From Halococcus saccharolyticus DSM 5350 (GTDB lineage Archaea; Halobacteriota; Halobacteria; Halobacteriales; Halococcaceae), in assembly GCF_000336915.1 (NCBI RefSeq), contig NZ_AOMD01000005.1, forward strand, positions 1-64,000: 64,000 nt of DNA. Reading direction: 5' to 3'. The notes under the pieces were generated by a model. It was not told the DNA's origin. It did no database searches and saw only the letters and a list, made by a program, of their open reading frames with translations. Position numbers and translations under genes: made by a program. How positions within the stretch are numbered: the first letter of the stretch is position 1; every line of letters begins with the position of its first letter. This document shows, piece by piece, positions 7,282-16,084 of the stretch.

Positions 7282-9250
7282 CGGTTGCCCCTCCATCGGC
7301 CGCAACCGCCTCGACATCTAACTCGCCCGATTCCAGCGCTGCGGTGAGTTCCGGCAGCACCTCGAAGAGGTCGCCCTCCACGAAGAAATCCGAGAAGTCC
7401 CGAATGCGTGCGTCGGGATCGGTGTTGACCGCGACGATCGTCTCGGATTCGTCCATGCCGACCTTGTGCTGCACCGCCCCGGAGATCCCGGCGGCGATGT
7501 AGAGGTCGGGCTCGACGACCTGGCCCGTCTCGCCGATCTGGCGCTCCTCAGCCGTGTAGCGCTCGACGTGCCCGTCGAACTCATACGAACCCGTCACGAT
7601 CCCGCGCGAGACCCCGAGTCCGGCATCCTCGAACGCGTCGGCGAGGTCGATGCCGAGTTCCATTCCCTTCGTGGGATCGTCGCCGATCCCCCGGCCCATC
7701 GCCACCACTACCTCGTGACCGGTCAGATCCACGCCCTCGTCCAACTGGTCGTGATCGGTGACCGAGACCCGGAGCCAGTCGTCGTCGAGTTCGAGATCGT
7801 GTTCGACCACCTCGCCCTCACGGTCGTGGTCGGGTTCAGGAAGGTCGAAGCTCCCTGGGATCACCGACGCGCCCTGGGGGTGGAACTCTCTGGTCGGATT
7901 GTCGAGACACAGGATGGTGGAGTACTCGAACCCCGAGAAGTCGGGGCGCTTCATGTGTAGCACCCGCTCGAACTCCTTTTTCGTGCCTGGCCGCCCGGTC
8001 TTCGCGGGGTTCGAGATCATCGCCTCCTCGATGTAGAGGTCCGAGCAGTCCGAGGCGAGTCCCGAGTCGAGTTCACCCTGGACCAGCGCCGAGAGGTCCC
8101 GCCCGTTGTTGGTCGCCGGGAACACCGTGTACCGGGGTTCGTCGTAGTCGCGCCAGTCCGCCTCGTTCGGTCCCTCGTCGGCGGTCGGGTCGCCACCCCA
8201 CCGAGCCATGTCACAGAACAGCTCGGTGTAGGGCTTGTGCTGGAACCGTTCCAGCCGATCGTCTTCGTGATGAACCACCACGTCCGCACCGTAGGCGATC
8301 ACGTCCTCGATGTGCTTCTCGACGTCGCTGCCGATCAGCACCGCGACGACTCGTTCGTCCGTCTCGTAGTCGTCGTTGTATGTGTCCATCAGGTCGCGAG
8401 CCTTCCCGAGCATCTCCTTCGAGACATCGATCAGCTCGCCCGCCTGAGTCTCGCAGTAGACCCACATGTCGCGGTAGTCGCCGTCCTCGATCGCCTTGAC
8501 GTACTGCTTGTCCGCCGTCGGGTGGTCGAGATCGGGGTGTTTCTCCTCCGGCGGCACGACCTCGATCTCCTCGGGCGCTTCCTCCTCCTGGACCGAGTCG
8601 ATCCGGTTCTGGATCAGGTTGACCGCCGCGCTCCGGTCCTCCCCGGACTGTTCGGCGTCGAGCACCTCCTGGAGTCGCTCCTCGTCGTCGATCCCCTGGA
8701 GCGCGTTGCCGAGTTCGGCGGTCGAGAGGTCGCTCGGATCAATCTCGCCCTCGGTCTCTTCGGCGTCCTCGGTGACCTTGTCGATCCGGCTCTCGATCAG
8801 CGTCTTCACGTTGTCGCGGTCCTCGCCGCTCTCCTCGGCCGCGAGGATAGCTTCGAGTTCGTCGGCGTCGTCGACGCCCTTGATCGCGGGGCCGAACTCC
8901 GCGATGTCGTACTCCGCGGGATCGAGCGCGAGATCGTCAGCGTCGCTTGCGCCGCTCGACTCGCCAGCGCCCTCGTCGCTCGCGGAGGTGGCCCCCTCCT
9001 GATCACCCTCGACCTCGTCGGCGGACTCGCGGTACTCGCCCTCGGTTTCGGTTCCCTCCTCGACCACCTCGCCCTCGGCGGGACCGACCTCGCGCATCCG
9101 CGCGCGGATCGCCTCTTGGGCCGTCTTTCGCTGCTGGCCGTCCTTCTCTGCATCAAGCATCCCTTCGAGCTCGCGAGGGCTGTCGATTGCGGCCAGTTCG
9201 TCTTGAAGCTGTTCGACGGTGTGCTCGCCAGGGTCGGTGGTTTCACTCAT
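7274..9250 (-). CDS. etfA: Electron transfer flavoprotein alpha subunit with triple-repeat N-terminal extension
   Basis: A 658-residue EtfA/FixB. The canonical ETF-alpha part begins near residue 250 (DMWVYCETQAGELIDVSKEMLGKARDL) and ends with the FAD-binding half (GRGIGDDPTKGMELGIDLADAFEDAGLGVSRGIV; IAAGISGAVQHKVGMDES). Before it is an unusual extension of about 245 acidic residues holding three copies of a 42-44-residue helical repeat (about residues 11-52, 115-158 and 175-218) with the pattern ELG-AL-GIDD-EEL--VL-AE-SGEDR----LI--RID. An ordinary EtfA is about 320 residues. It is followed by fixCX (overlap) and preceded by etfB (3-bp gap). The function of the extension is unknown to me; docking or assembly is a guess. 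Confidence 0.94.
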   Translation of the reverse strand: MSETTDPGEHTVEQLQDELAAIDSPRELEGMLDAEKDGQQRKTAQEAIRARMREVGPAEGEVVEEGTETEGEYRESADEVEGDQEGATSASDEGAGESSGASDADDLALDPAEYDIAEFGPAIKGVDDADELEAILAAEESGEDRDNVKTLIESRIDKVTEDAEETEGEIDPSDLSTAELGNALQGIDDEERLQEVLDAEQSGEDRSAAVNLIQNRIDSVQEEEAPEEIEVVPPEEKHPDLDHPTADKQYVKAIEDGDYRDMWVYCETQAGELIDVSKEMLGKARDLMDTYNDDYETDERVVAVLIGSDVEKHIEDVIAYGADVVVHHEDDRLERFQHKPYTELFCDMARWGGDPTADEGPNEADWRDYDEPRYTVFPATNNGRDLSALVQGELDSGLASDCSDLYIEEAMISNPAKTGRPGTKKEFERVLHMKRPDFSGFEYSTILCLDNPTREFHPQGASVIPGSFDLPEPDHDREGEVVEHDLELDDDWLRVSVTDHDQLDEGVDLTGHEVVVAMGRGIGDDPTKGMELGIDLADAFEDAGLGVSRGIVTGSYEFDGHVERYTAEERQIGETGQVVEPDLYIAAGISGAVQHKVGMDESETIVAVNTDPDARIRDFSDFFVEGDLFEVLPELTAALESGELDVEAVAADGGATDD

Positions 9251-9253
9251 GTA

Positions 9254-10126
9254 TCAATCACCCGCCGCCTCCGATCGTCCGCCAGCGAACGGCTGCATCG
9301 CTTCGAACACCTCGCTCATCTCCTCGCCGTCGTCGGGGTCGACCATCGTCGCCTCACGCTCGGCGGGCGCTTTCGGGATCGGGTCGACCGACGAGACGAT
9401 CGTGGGCGATCCATCCAAACCGATGTAGTCCGGGTCGAGGTTCAGGTCCGCGTGATCCCACGTCGTCAGGTGCTCCTCGTGATCCTGAGCGCGCTCCTCG
9501 GTCTCCGCCTGAAGATCCTTGAGCGTCAGTCGGTGCGAGGCCTTGCGATACGTCGGCTCGAACTCGGGATCGGCGACGATGAACGCGGGCATCGGGGCCT
9601 CGACGGTCTCGATCTCCTCGATGTCGCCCTCGACGAGACGTTTTGCGCGGACCGTACCCTCGTCTTCGTCGACATCGAGCGCGACGACGTGGGTGATGAT
9701 CGGCCAGTCGAGACACCAGCACGCCTGGGGGCCGGTGTGGCCGGTCTCGCCGTCGGCAGTCTTGAACCCCGCAAACACGAGGTCCGGCGTGTCGTCGAGT
9801 TTCTGGAGGCCGGTGGCGAGCGTGATCGCGGTGGCCCACGTGTCGGAGGCGGCGAGTTCACGATCCGAGAGGAGGTAGAGGTCGTCGGCGTAGACCGTCT
9901 CCATCGCCTCTCGGAGGACGTCGCCGTAGCCCGGCGGCCCCATGCTCATCACGCTGAGCTGGCCGCCGTGGCGGACCTTGGTCTGGAGGGCGGTCCGCAG
10001 CGCATGCTTGTCGTTGGGGTTCATCACCGTCGGAGTGTTTCCACGTTCGAGATGACCGTCCTCGTCGAACGCGACCTGTCCCTCGCGGAAATCCGGTACG
10101 CCTTTCGTCAGAACGACTGAGTGCAT
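9254..10126 (-). CDS. etfB: Electron transfer flavoprotein beta subunit
   Basis: A 290-residue EtfB/FixA, partner of EtfA in the FAD-containing electron carrier that accepts electrons from acyl-CoA dehydrogenases and similar enzymes. Typical features are the N-terminal VVLTKGVPD, NPNDKHALRTAL, SMGPPGYGDVLREAME (nucleotide loop), DLYLLSDRELAASDTWATA and the C-terminal recognition region beginning near residue 190. It is the first of three tightly spaced genes (3-bp gap to etfA). A TATA-like GGTAATAGT lies about 50 bp upstream, so a short leader is likely. Confidence 0.95.
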   Translation of the reverse strand: MHSVVLTKGVPDFREGQVAFDEDGHLERGNTPTVMNPNDKHALRTALQTKVRHGGQLSVMSMGPPGYGDVLREAMETVYADDLYLLSDRELAASDTWATAITLATGLQKLDDTPDLVFAGFKTADGETGHTGPQACWCLDWPIITHVVALDVDEDEGTVRAKRLVEGDIEEIETVEAPMPAFIVADPEFEPTYRKASHRLTLKDLQAETEERAQDHEEHLTTWDHADLNLDPDYIGLDGSPTIVSSVDPIPKAPAEREATMVDPDDGEEMSEVFEAMQPFAGGRSEAAGD

Positions 10127-10245
10127 TGGTATGGATACTCCCGGGTGTCTCTCTCTGGCATAGCCTCCCGCCGACTATTACCGTGTTGGTCTGTCGTAGA
10201 TTCTTGCCGGTACTCGATCGACGGTCCGCCGTCCAGTTCCTCGGT

Positions 10246-10587
<342 letters not shown>

Positions 10588-10601
10588 TCACGACAGGAGT
10601 C

Positions 10602-10610
10602 TACTTAAGC
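10602..10610 (-). promoter_or_regulatory. TATA box of the ferredoxin-etf operon
   Basis: Minus-strand GCTTAAGTA, about 28-35 bp before the ferredoxin ATG at 10575. The spacing fits a leaderless or near-leaderless haloarchaeal transcript. Confidence 0.55.
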
Positions 10611-10694
10611 TTTGGACCAGCGACGCCTTCGGCAGGATCGATGCGTGGGTGGTGACCGACCACCGTCCAGGGACCAGGGTCAGTTCGGAATCCG

Positions 10695-11126
10695 CTACGA
10701 ACCTGGTGAAGAAAACAGCGTCGACACGCGCGCGTTCTCCTTGAGGCGAATCCCGCCTGCCGGAACCGACAGCGGAACGCGTTCGAGTTCCCGGACGAAC
10801 AGTGTGGGATGGAACGCGCCGCGATCGCGAACTGCATCGCGCGTCTGGCACACGAGCGGTTCGTCGGCGTGCACCGATTCGTTGAACAGGACGAGATACT
10901 GGCCCTCGTCGAGGTTCCACCACTCGTAGTCGTCGTTTGGGTTTCGTTTCTCGGTTTCGTGAGGCGTTGTCGTCGCGGCTTCGAGTTCGCCGCCGCCGAA
11001 ATCGACACGACCTGATTCCTCGATTTCGTGGATGGCCGCGACCGTGAGATCGAGACCGTGGTCACCGACCTGAGTGTCCTCGTGGACGATCCCCTCGACG
11101 TACTCCGTAAGCGCTGTTCCGCTCAT
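10695..11126 (-). CDS. dCTP deaminase/dUTPase-fold protein (short haloarchaeal type)
   Basis: A 143-residue protein resembling the trimeric dCTP deaminase/dUTPase fold: GDHGLDLTVAAIHEI near the N-terminus, then a jelly-roll region with YEWWNLDEGQYLVLFNESV, PLVCQTRDAVRDRGAFHPTLFV and the C-terminal AGGIRLKENARVSTLF. It is shorter than canonical Dcd (about 190-200 residues), and I do not see the standard GRSSLxR active-site motif, so nucleotide deamination is not certain; nucleotide binding or dUTP hydrolysis are alternatives. It stands alone between gltX and the ferredoxin gene on the same strand. Confidence 0.7.
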   Translation of the reverse strand: MSGTALTEYVEGIVHEDTQVGDHGLDLTVAAIHEIEESGRVDFGGGELEAATTTPHETEKRNPNDDYEWWNLDEGQYLVLFNESVHADEPLVCQTRDAVRDRGAFHPTLFVRELERVPLSVPAGGIRLKENARVSTLFSSPGS

Positions 11127-11183
11127 GATCGCCGGCCGTAGGGCCTACGGGCGGCAAAAGGTTGGTGGCCAGCGGGCCGATCC

Positions 11184-12899
11184 CTACGGATGCGCGAAGT
11201 ACGCGACCGTCCGATCGTCTTCCTGGCGGTCGATCCGGGCGAAGCCGATCCGCTCGAACTGCACCATCTCGTCGGGGTCGTAGCTGGCAATTCCGGGTTC
11301 GGCGTGGCCTTCGACGTCGCCGTCAGGCGTTCGCAGGCGGAGGGGGTGATTGCTGTCTGCGGGGACCCAGTGGATCACCGGGACGTCCTCCTCTCGGACG
11401 ACTTCGATCCCGTCACCGGTGAACTCGAAGGCGTCGCGGGTGTGGCGCACGGAGCCGTAGCCCTTGAGCCAGGCGCGCTGCCCGTTCGGCGGCACGTCGT
11501 CGGGTTCGACCAGCACCCCGCCCTCGACCGGGATCTCGCGGACGCCGCGCTCCTCGTGGTTCGGGTGGACCGGCGGTTCGCCGGTCTCGGGGCCATTGAT
11601 GACGGCTTTCTCGACTCCATCCCGAACGAGAAAGGCACGGTCCGTCGCGTCGTCGATCCGGTCACGGTTTGCGGCGTAGATCGAACTCATCGCGAGATCC
11701 ACATTGGAAGTCGATGTCCCGAGGTTCGCCATCGCGTCGGTGATGGCTCCGCCGCGAATCCCGCGCCGGCGGAGGCTCGCGATGGTTGGCGCGCGCGGGT
11801 CATCCCAGCCGTCGAGATCGCCCGTCTCGATGAGCGCCTTGATCGTCGAGGTGCTCATCTTCACGTCGTAGGCGTCGATCTGGACGTGGCCCCAGTGGAG
11901 CACTTCGGGGTACTCCCAGTCGAAGTAGTCGTAAAGGAATCCCTGGCGCTTTGCGGAGTCCTGGAGGTCGATTCCGCGGATGACGTGAGTGATTCCGAAC
12001 AGGTGGTCGTCGATTCCCGACTGGAAGTCGAGCAGGGGCCAGCAGCGGTACTCGCCCGCTTCCTCACGGGGGTGTGGCGTATCGATCATCCGGAAAGCGA
12101 CCCAGTCCCGGAGTGCAGGGTTCTTGTGCTCGATGTCGGTTCGGACTCTGAGGACCATCTCGCCTGCCGCATACTCGCCGTCGACCATCGCTTCGAACTC
12201 CTCGCGGGTGGTTTCGGCGTCTTTGTCGCGGTGGGGACACGCCTCACCGTTGTTCTTCAAGTCGGAGAACTCCGCGGCAGGGCACGAGCAGGTGTACGCG
12301 CCGCCGTGGTCGATCAATGCGCGCGCGTGCTCGTAGTACGTCTCCATCCGGTCGGAGGCGCGAACCGCCTCGTCGGGTTCGAACCCCAGATAGTCGATCG
12401 CGTCGAGGATCGCGTCGTAGGCTTCGAGATCGGGGCGTTTGGTTTCGGGATCGGTGTCGTCGAACCGGCAGAGCATCCAGCCGTCATAGCGTTCCTTGTA
12501 CCGACCGACGACGGCGGGCATGCGTGCGTGACCGATGTGCCACGGGCCGTTGGGGTTGGGTGCGAGGCGCATTCGAACATCCGTGTCCTCGTCGACGTTC
12601 GGCAGGTCGGGGAGTGCGCGGTCGTCGGTCTCGTCCTCGCTTTCGAGTTCGGTGAGCTGGTCGGGCGCGACCACTTCGAGACGCTTCTCGCGACCCTCGG
12701 TGTCGAGTTCGTTCACCCGTTCGACGACCGGTGCGACGACGCCCGGTACCTCGTCGCCGTATTCTCGGAAATCGGGGTTTTCGCCCATCAGCGGGCCGAC
12801 GACCGCCCCGACATCGGCCTCGCTGTCGTGTTTGACCGCGTTGAGCAGGGCGTGTTTCTCGGCCTCGTGTTCGATTCGTTCGCGGAGTTCGTCGTTCAT
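11184..12899 (-). CDS. gltX: Glutamyl-tRNA synthetase (archaeal type)
   Basis: A 571-residue class I aminoacyl-tRNA synthetase that charges tRNA(Glu), and tRNA(Gln) where GatDE then amidates it. The N-terminal archaeal extension (residues 1-105) precedes the Rossmann catalytic domain with NPNGPWHIGHARM (HIGH at 121-124) and later DVKMSTSTI (the KMSKS equivalent). The C-terminal half is the beta-barrel anticodon-binding domain of the archaeal/eukaryotic GluRS-GlnRS group. It starts with ATG at 12899; the dispersed repeat at 12945-13182 lies directly upstream, between gltX and a divergent acyl-CoA synthetase gene. Confidence 0.96.
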   Translation of the reverse strand: MNDELRERIEHEAEKHALLNAVKHDSEADVGAVVGPLMGENPDFREYGDEVPGVVAPVVERVNELDTEGREKRLEVVAPDQLTELESEDETDDRALPDLPNVDEDTDVRMRLAPNPNGPWHIGHARMPAVVGRYKERYDGWMLCRFDDTDPETKRPDLEAYDAILDAIDYLGFEPDEAVRASDRMETYYEHARALIDHGGAYTCSCPAAEFSDLKNNGEACPHRDKDAETTREEFEAMVDGEYAAGEMVLRVRTDIEHKNPALRDWVAFRMIDTPHPREEAGEYRCWPLLDFQSGIDDHLFGITHVIRGIDLQDSAKRQGFLYDYFDWEYPEVLHWGHVQIDAYDVKMSTSTIKALIETGDLDGWDDPRAPTIASLRRRGIRGGAITDAMANLGTSTSNVDLAMSSIYAANRDRIDDATDRAFLVRDGVEKAVINGPETGEPPVHPNHEERGVREIPVEGGVLVEPDDVPPNGQRAWLKGYGSVRHTRDAFEFTGDGIEVVREEDVPVIHWVPADSNHPLRLRTPDGDVEGHAEPGIASYDPDEMVQFERIGFARIDRQEDDRTVAYFAHP

Positions 12900-12944
12900 T
12901 GGCGATACCTCAGCCGCCCGCGACGAAAACCCGTCGGGTTCGCG

Positions 12945-13182
12945 CGGCGGTTGCGGTGCGGCTGCGGTGGCGGTCGGCGGTTGCGGCCGTGGCGGTGATG
13001 TGGTGGCGGGCCTGGCGGATGAAGGGCGAGCTGCGCGAGCGAACGCAGTGAGCGCACATCGAGGGCTTCGGTGGTGCTGTGCGGTGGCGGGTATGAGCGG
13101 TGTCGTCCGCGCGAGCGCAGCGAGTGCGGTTCGCCGCGAGCGAACGGAGTGAGCGAGCGGATGTTTTTAGTCCAGGTTTTTA
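12945..13182 (+). repeat. Dispersed non-coding repeat, copy 1
   Basis: A stretch of about 240 bp without a credible gene that shares three blocks, in the same order, with the reverse complement of 45045-45225: GGGCCTGG(C/T)GGATGAAGGG (13008-13027), CGAGGGCTTCGG(T/C)GGTGCT (13060-13078), and a final block of nearly 50 bp (about 13133-13181) ending in GTTTTTAGTCCAGGTTTTT (13163-13181), which is identical in both. Inside are short GCGAGCG...GAGTGAGCG units repeated three or more times. It sits between the divergent gltX and acyl-CoA synthetase genes. Confidence 0.8.
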
Positions 13183-13290
13183 CGAGGAGAGGTGCCCACA
13201 GCGCGAGCGCAGCGAGCGCGAGGACACCCGACGAAGTAAAAAAAGTGGGCGAAAGGGCTTAGTCCCGGCCCCCGAAACCACCGATCGTTC

Positions 13291-14889
13291 ATGAAGGTGG
13301 AAATGCTGACCACCGATTTCCTCGACCGCGCCGTCGAGTGCTACGACGACGCTGTGGGGGTCGTCGCCCACGACGGAACCGAGTACACCTACGCCGAGTT
13401 CGAAAAGCGGGTGAATCGAGTCTCGAACGCACTCCTGGAGATGGGGGTCGAACAGGGTGACCGGGTGGCGCTGCTCTCGCCGAACACCCACTACTTCCTC
13501 GAAACGCTCTACGGCGTGAACCAGATCGGGGGCGTGTTCGTGCCGATGAACTACCTCCTCACGCCCGACGACTTCGAGTACATCCTCAACGACTGTGAGG
13601 CGGGGGTCGTGATCGCGGACTACGACTACGCCGAGAACGTCGAGGCCGTCCGCGACTCGGTGCCGGCAGAGGCGTTCGTTGGCTACGAAGCCGACGATAT
13701 CGACGGCGACTGGACCGATTACGAGGCGTGGCTCGCCGACGCCTCGACCGACGCGCCGGAGCGACCCGAGATCGCGGAGGACGACGACGCGAGCATCAAC
13801 TACACCTCGGGCACGACCGGCGATCCGAAGGGCGTCGTCAGAACCCATCGGACCGAACACTGGCATGCCCTGGTCTTGAACCAGCACATGGAGGTCGCGG
13901 ACGACGACACCTACCTCTGGACGCTGCCGATGTTCCACTGCAACGGGTGGGGACACACCTACGCCATCACGGGGATGGGCGGGACGCACGTCTGCCAGCG
14001 GACGTTCGAACCCGAGGGAACGCTCCGGCGGGTCCGCGAGCACGACGTGTCGTATCTCTCGGGCGCGCCCACGGTGCTCAATCGGCTCATCGTCCACTAC
14101 GACGAGAACCCGGACGCCGTGACGATGGGTGATCGTGACGTTCGGATCTCCACCGCCGGCAGCGCGCCAGCGACCGCGACCCTTCAGACTGTGGAGGACG
14201 AGATCGGGTGGCGGATCATCCACCTCTACGGACTGACCGAGACCGCGCCGATGATCACCACGTCGAACTCGCCGCGCCGCCTCGCCGAGCGCGGCCGCGA
14301 TCTCAAGGTCAACCAGGGCGCGGAGATGATCGCCACCGATGTTCGGGTAGTCGACGATGACGGCGAGGACGTGACCGCCGACGGCGAAACCCTCGGTGAG
14401 ATCGTGGTGGCGGGCAACCAGGTGATGGATCGTTACCTCAACAAGCCCGAAATCACCGAGGAGGCGTTCAACGCAAAGCTGCCAGGCTACTTCCACACCG
14501 GCGACCTCGCCACGATCGACGAGGACGGGATGGTGTCGATCCAGGATCGGGAAAAAGACATCATCATCTCCGGCGGCGAGAACGTGTCGAGTATCGCGGT
14601 TGAGGACGTGCTCTACGATCACCCCGACATCGCCAAGGCCGCCGTGATCCCGACCCCGAGCGACGAGTGGGGCGAGGCGGTGACGGCGCTCGTCGTCCAG
14701 AAGGCGGATGCGGATCTCACGACCGAGGCCGTCAGAGAGTTCGCCGGCGAGCACCTCGCACGGTACAAGGTCCCGAAAAAGGTCGATTTCGTCGACGATC
14801 TCCCCGAGACCGCGACCGGGAAGGTCCAGAAGTACCAGCTCCGACAGGACTACTGGGAGGACGAGGAACGACTCGTCGGCCAGGGCTGA
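13291..14889 (+). CDS. AMP-forming acyl-CoA synthetase
   Basis: A 532-residue adenylate-forming enzyme, probably a medium- or long-chain fatty acid:CoA ligase. Core motifs are INYTSGTTGDPKGVV (AMP/P-loop, near residue 170), the A5 motif HLYGLTETAPM, GYFHTGDLATIDEDG, KDIIISGGENVSS, and the C-terminal catalytic lysine in ETATGKVQKYQLR. The substrate cannot be read from the sequence. It uses the ATG at 13291; a TATA-like GGGCTTAGTCC lies about 30 bp upstream, implying a leaderless message. It is convergent with tfb, leaving an 8-bp gap. The neighbouring electron transfer flavoprotein operon may serve the same beta-oxidation route (inference). Confidence 0.93.
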   Translation: MKVEMLTTDFLDRAVECYDDAVGVVAHDGTEYTYAEFEKRVNRVSNALLEMGVEQGDRVALLSPNTHYFLETLYGVNQIGGVFVPMNYLLTPDDFEYILNDCEAGVVIADYDYAENVEAVRDSVPAEAFVGYEADDIDGDWTDYEAWLADASTDAPERPEIAEDDDASINYTSGTTGDPKGVVRTHRTEHWHALVLNQHMEVADDDTYLWTLPMFHCNGWGHTYAITGMGGTHVCQRTFEPEGTLRRVREHDVSYLSGAPTVLNRLIVHYDENPDAVTMGDRDVRISTAGSAPATATLQTVEDEIGWRIIHLYGLTETAPMITTSNSPRRLAERGRDLKVNQGAEMIATDVRVVDDDGEDVTADGETLGEIVVAGNQVMDRYLNKPEITEEAFNAKLPGYFHTGDLATIDEDGMVSIQDREKDIIISGGENVSSIAVEDVLYDHPDIAKAAVIPTPSDEWGEAVTALVVQKADADLTTEAVREFAGEHLARYKVPKKVDFVDDLPETATGKVQKYQLRQDYWEDEERLVGQG

Positions 14890-14897
14890 GCGCCTGT

Positions 14898-15905
14898 TCA
14901 GGCGGCAGTTGCGGACGGGCTCGTGGCCTCGGTATCGCTCTCGATTTCGAGAAGTTCGTGGTACCGATTCCGGATCGTCACGTTGCTCACCCCGGCGACC
15001 TCACTGACCTCGTCCTGGGTGAGCTGTCGGTTGGTGAGGATCCCGGCGGCGTAGAGCGCAGCGCCAGCGAGCCCGACGGGACTCTTGCCACTGTGGGCGG
15101 CCTGTTCTTGGGCCGTCCGCAGTAGATCACGGGCGCGTCGCTCGGTCTCGTCGCTCACGTCGAGATCGGAGGCGAATCGCGAGACGTACTGCTGGGGATC
15201 CGGTGGGCCGATTTCGAGGCCGAGCTCCTGATTGATGTAGCGGTACGCGCGCTTGAACTCCATCTCGTCGACGCGCGAGACCGCGGCGACGTCCTCGACG
15301 CTCCGGGGCAGCCCCATCTGGCGGATGCCGGCGTAGAGCGCGGCGGTCGAGACGCCCTCGATCGAGCGGCCGGGCAGGAGGTCCTCGGCGAGCGCGCGAC
15401 GGTAGATCACGCTCGCGGTCTCGCGAACGTCCTTCGGAACACCGAGCGCGCTTCCCATGCGCTCGATCTCGCCGAGCGCCTGCTTGAGGTTGCGCTCCTT
15501 CGAGTCCCGGGTCCGAAAGCGCTCGTCCCACGTACGCAGACGCTGCATCCGCTGGCGCTTGCGCGCACTCAGCGCGTTGCCGTTGGCGTCCCTGTTCTGC
15601 CAACCGATCTGGCTCGACAGCCCTTTGTCGTGCATCAGCTTCGTGGTGGGCGCGCCGGTGCGTTTCTTCCTGTCGCGCTCCTGGCTACTGAACGCCCGCC
15701 ACTCGGGGCCGTGATCGATCTCGTTCTCGTCGACGACGAGACCGCAGTCGCTGCAGACGGTTTCGCCGTGTTCGTCGTCGTCGACCAGTCGACCGTCACA
15801 CTCGGGACAAACCCGTTCGGTCTCGTTCGTGGTGCGTTCACGTGATCGCTCGTCGGTCTGTTCGTTCGGTTCGTGCGTGCGGGTTCGGGTTGTGTTGCCT
15901 TCCAA
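14898..15905 (-). CDS. tfb: Transcription initiation factor TFB
   Basis: A 335-residue archaeal TFIIB homologue that bridges TBP-DNA and RNA polymerase. The N-terminal zinc ribbon has Cys33, Cys36, Cys51 and Cys54 (CPECDG...CSDCG), followed by the B-finger/linker (GPEWRAFSSQERDRKKRTGAPTTKLMHDKGLSSQIGW) and two cyclin-like repeats (about residues 120-215 and 220-315). The C-terminal helix TQDEVSEVAGVSNVTIRNRYHEL recognises the BRE. Haloarchaea carry several tfb paralogues, so the number cannot be assigned. The ATG is at 15905; a TATA-like GGTTTAAG lies near 15993, giving a leader of roughly 60 nt. Confidence 0.96.
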   Translation of the reverse strand: MEGNTTRTRTHEPNEQTDERSRERTTNETERVCPECDGRLVDDDEHGETVCSDCGLVVDENEIDHGPEWRAFSSQERDRKKRTGAPTTKLMHDKGLSSQIGWQNRDANGNALSARKRQRMQRLRTWDERFRTRDSKERNLKQALGEIERMGSALGVPKDVRETASVIYRRALAEDLLPGRSIEGVSTAALYAGIRQMGLPRSVEDVAAVSRVDEMEFKRAYRYINQELGLEIGPPDPQQYVSRFASDLDVSDETERRARDLLRTAQEQAAHSGKSPVGLAGAALYAAGILTNRQLTQDEVSEVAGVSNVTIRNRYHELLEIESDTEATSPSATAA

Positions 15906-15991
15906 GATAGCTACGGGTGAGCGGGTGCTCTGATGGTTGGTTACAGCGGCTATGCAGGGGATTGCTACATCAGCATGTACGGTCCGAAGCC

Positions 15992-16000
15992 GCTTAAACC
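15992..16000 (-). promoter_or_regulatory. TATA-like element of tfb
   Basis: Minus-strand GGTTTAAGC, about 90 bp before the tfb ATG, implying a leader of about 60 nt. A small hairpin GGCCGAAATCGGCC lies further upstream at about 16047-16060, downstream of the 3' end of the winged-helix gene. Confidence 0.4.
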
Positions 16001-16084
16001 CTCGGCCAAATCAACCGGGAGTATCGGCGTCTAGTACCTCTGAAATGGCCGAAATCGGCCACTAGTAAGACGGAACTGAAATCG

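Noticed and set aside
8237-10120. Plus-strand open frame of 627 codons over etfA and etfB
   Set aside because: It is antisense to two clear ETF subunit genes; rich in Val, Leu, Arg and His with no domain, as expected for a shadow of a high-GC gene.
12900-13290. CRISPR or tandem-repeat array, suggested by recurring GCGAGCG units
   Set aside because: Units are short, irregularly spaced and imperfect; no regular spacers and no cas genes in the window.
13180-14754. Minus-strand open frame of 524 codons over the acyl-CoA synthetase
   Set aside because: Complementary shadow of a gene with all adenylation motifs in the right order.
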